The notes below the pieces were generated by a model. That model searched no databases. It had not been told where the DNA came from and worked only from the letters and a program-made list of their open reading frames with translations. A stretch of 7,193 nucleotides of DNA, from assembly GCA_007125435.1 (NCBI GenBank), contig SLDF01000164.1:1-7193 (forward strand), given 5' to 3'. Numbering within the stretch: position 1 is the stretch's first letter; each line of letters starts with the position of its first letter. The position numbers and the translations under genes are program-made. Below, one piece after another: positions 7,076-7,193 of this stretch. The DNA is from Saprospiraceae bacterium (GTDB taxonomy: Bacteria; Bacteroidota; Bacteroidia; Chitinophagales; Saprospiraceae).

Positions 7076-7105
7076 TTTCTTTTTTGCTCCAGGTCAAAAA
7101 AGAAA
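7076..7105. repeat. Perfect 11-bp inverted repeat
   Basis: TTTCTTTTTTG (7076-7086) and CAAAAAAGAAA (7095-7105) are exact reverse complements separated by the 8-nt loop CTCCAGGT. The low sequence complexity of the arms weakens the case, but the pairing is perfect over 11 bp. It lies next to the GC-richer block with a direct repeat, and together they look like one intergenic element. Confidence 0.6.
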
Positions 7106-7133
7106 CAAAAAAAACCGTCGCTGTGATTCTGAA

Positions 7134-7171
7134 GCTAAAACTCAAGTGCTCCCCGCTCGCTGCTAAAACTC
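7134..7171. repeat. Direct repeat GCTAAAACTC, two copies, in a GC-rich block
   Basis: GCTAAAACTC occurs at 7134-7143 and again at 7162-7171, 28 bp apart start to start, around the GC-rich stretch GTGCTCCCCGCTCGCT (7146-7161). Read from the minus strand, the right copy is part of GGCGAGTTTTAGCAGCGAGC. I recall similar GCGAGTTTTAGC strings in intergenic repeats of several Bacteroidota genomes, but this memory cannot be verified here. The element probably continues past the window edge. Confidence 0.45.
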
Positions 7172-7193
7172 GCCTTGGTCCTTTTGATATCTA

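Larger units (their letters stand above)
6835..7193. other. Gene-free region upstream of the Omp28-like gene
   Basis: No reading frame here resembles a protein. The plus-strand frame overlapping the left part is the antisense of the secreted protein gene. The region is very AT-rich up to about 7110 and then becomes markedly GC-richer (about 7116-7177). It holds a promoter-like box at 6868-6875, a weak plus-strand hairpin followed by six Ts at 6962-6986, a 10-bp palindrome ACATGCATGT at 7010-7019, and a repeat-like block from about 7075 to the edge. Confidence 0.6.

Overview
The window reads as a chromosomal segment of a member of the phylum Bacteroidota, most likely a Saprospiraceae- or Cytophagales-like marine or environmental lineage. 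The signs are a type IX secretion (T9SS) C-terminal sorting domain, a BatA-type N-terminally double-anchored protein, two DUF4199-like membrane proteins, start codons preceded by A-rich stretches instead of Shine-Dalgarno sequences, and a TAnnTTTG-type promoter match. The genus-level placement is inference.

All six convincing genes lie on the minus strand, so they are transcribed from right to left. From right to left: 6835-7193 is a gene-free region with a promoter-like box next to the first gene, a weak plus-strand terminator-like hairpin, and at the far right a block with a perfect 11-bp inverted repeat and a 10-bp direct repeat that looks like a dispersed intergenic repeat. Then comes a secreted Omp28/thioredoxin-like protein with a T9SS sorting domain (5824-6834). 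After a 72-bp gap follows a BatA/von Willebrand-A-like membrane protein of 667 residues (3748-5751). After 89 bp comes a dihydroorotase homologue (2381-3658), followed at 10, 4 and 5 bp by two DUF4199-like four-helix membrane proteins (1804-2370 and 1221-1799) and a polyprenol-phosphate-type family 2 glycosyltransferase (271-1215). The last four genes are packed tightly enough to be one operon, and the BatA gene may belong to it. The left 270 bases hold no gene I can support.

The most interesting gene is the dihydroorotase homologue. It keeps the overall fold signatures of the family, but the residues that bind the metals and substrate are replaced at nearly every position: the HxH motif, the following Arg, the late His and the catalytic Asp. 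It is therefore very probably not a working dihydroorotase. It sits among cell-envelope genes and not among pyrimidine genes. The neighbourhood (metal-less amidohydrolase, membrane proteins, lipid-linked sugar transferase, membrane-anchored VWA protein) suggests an envelope-related role or a structural role in another complex. That functional link is inference from gene order.
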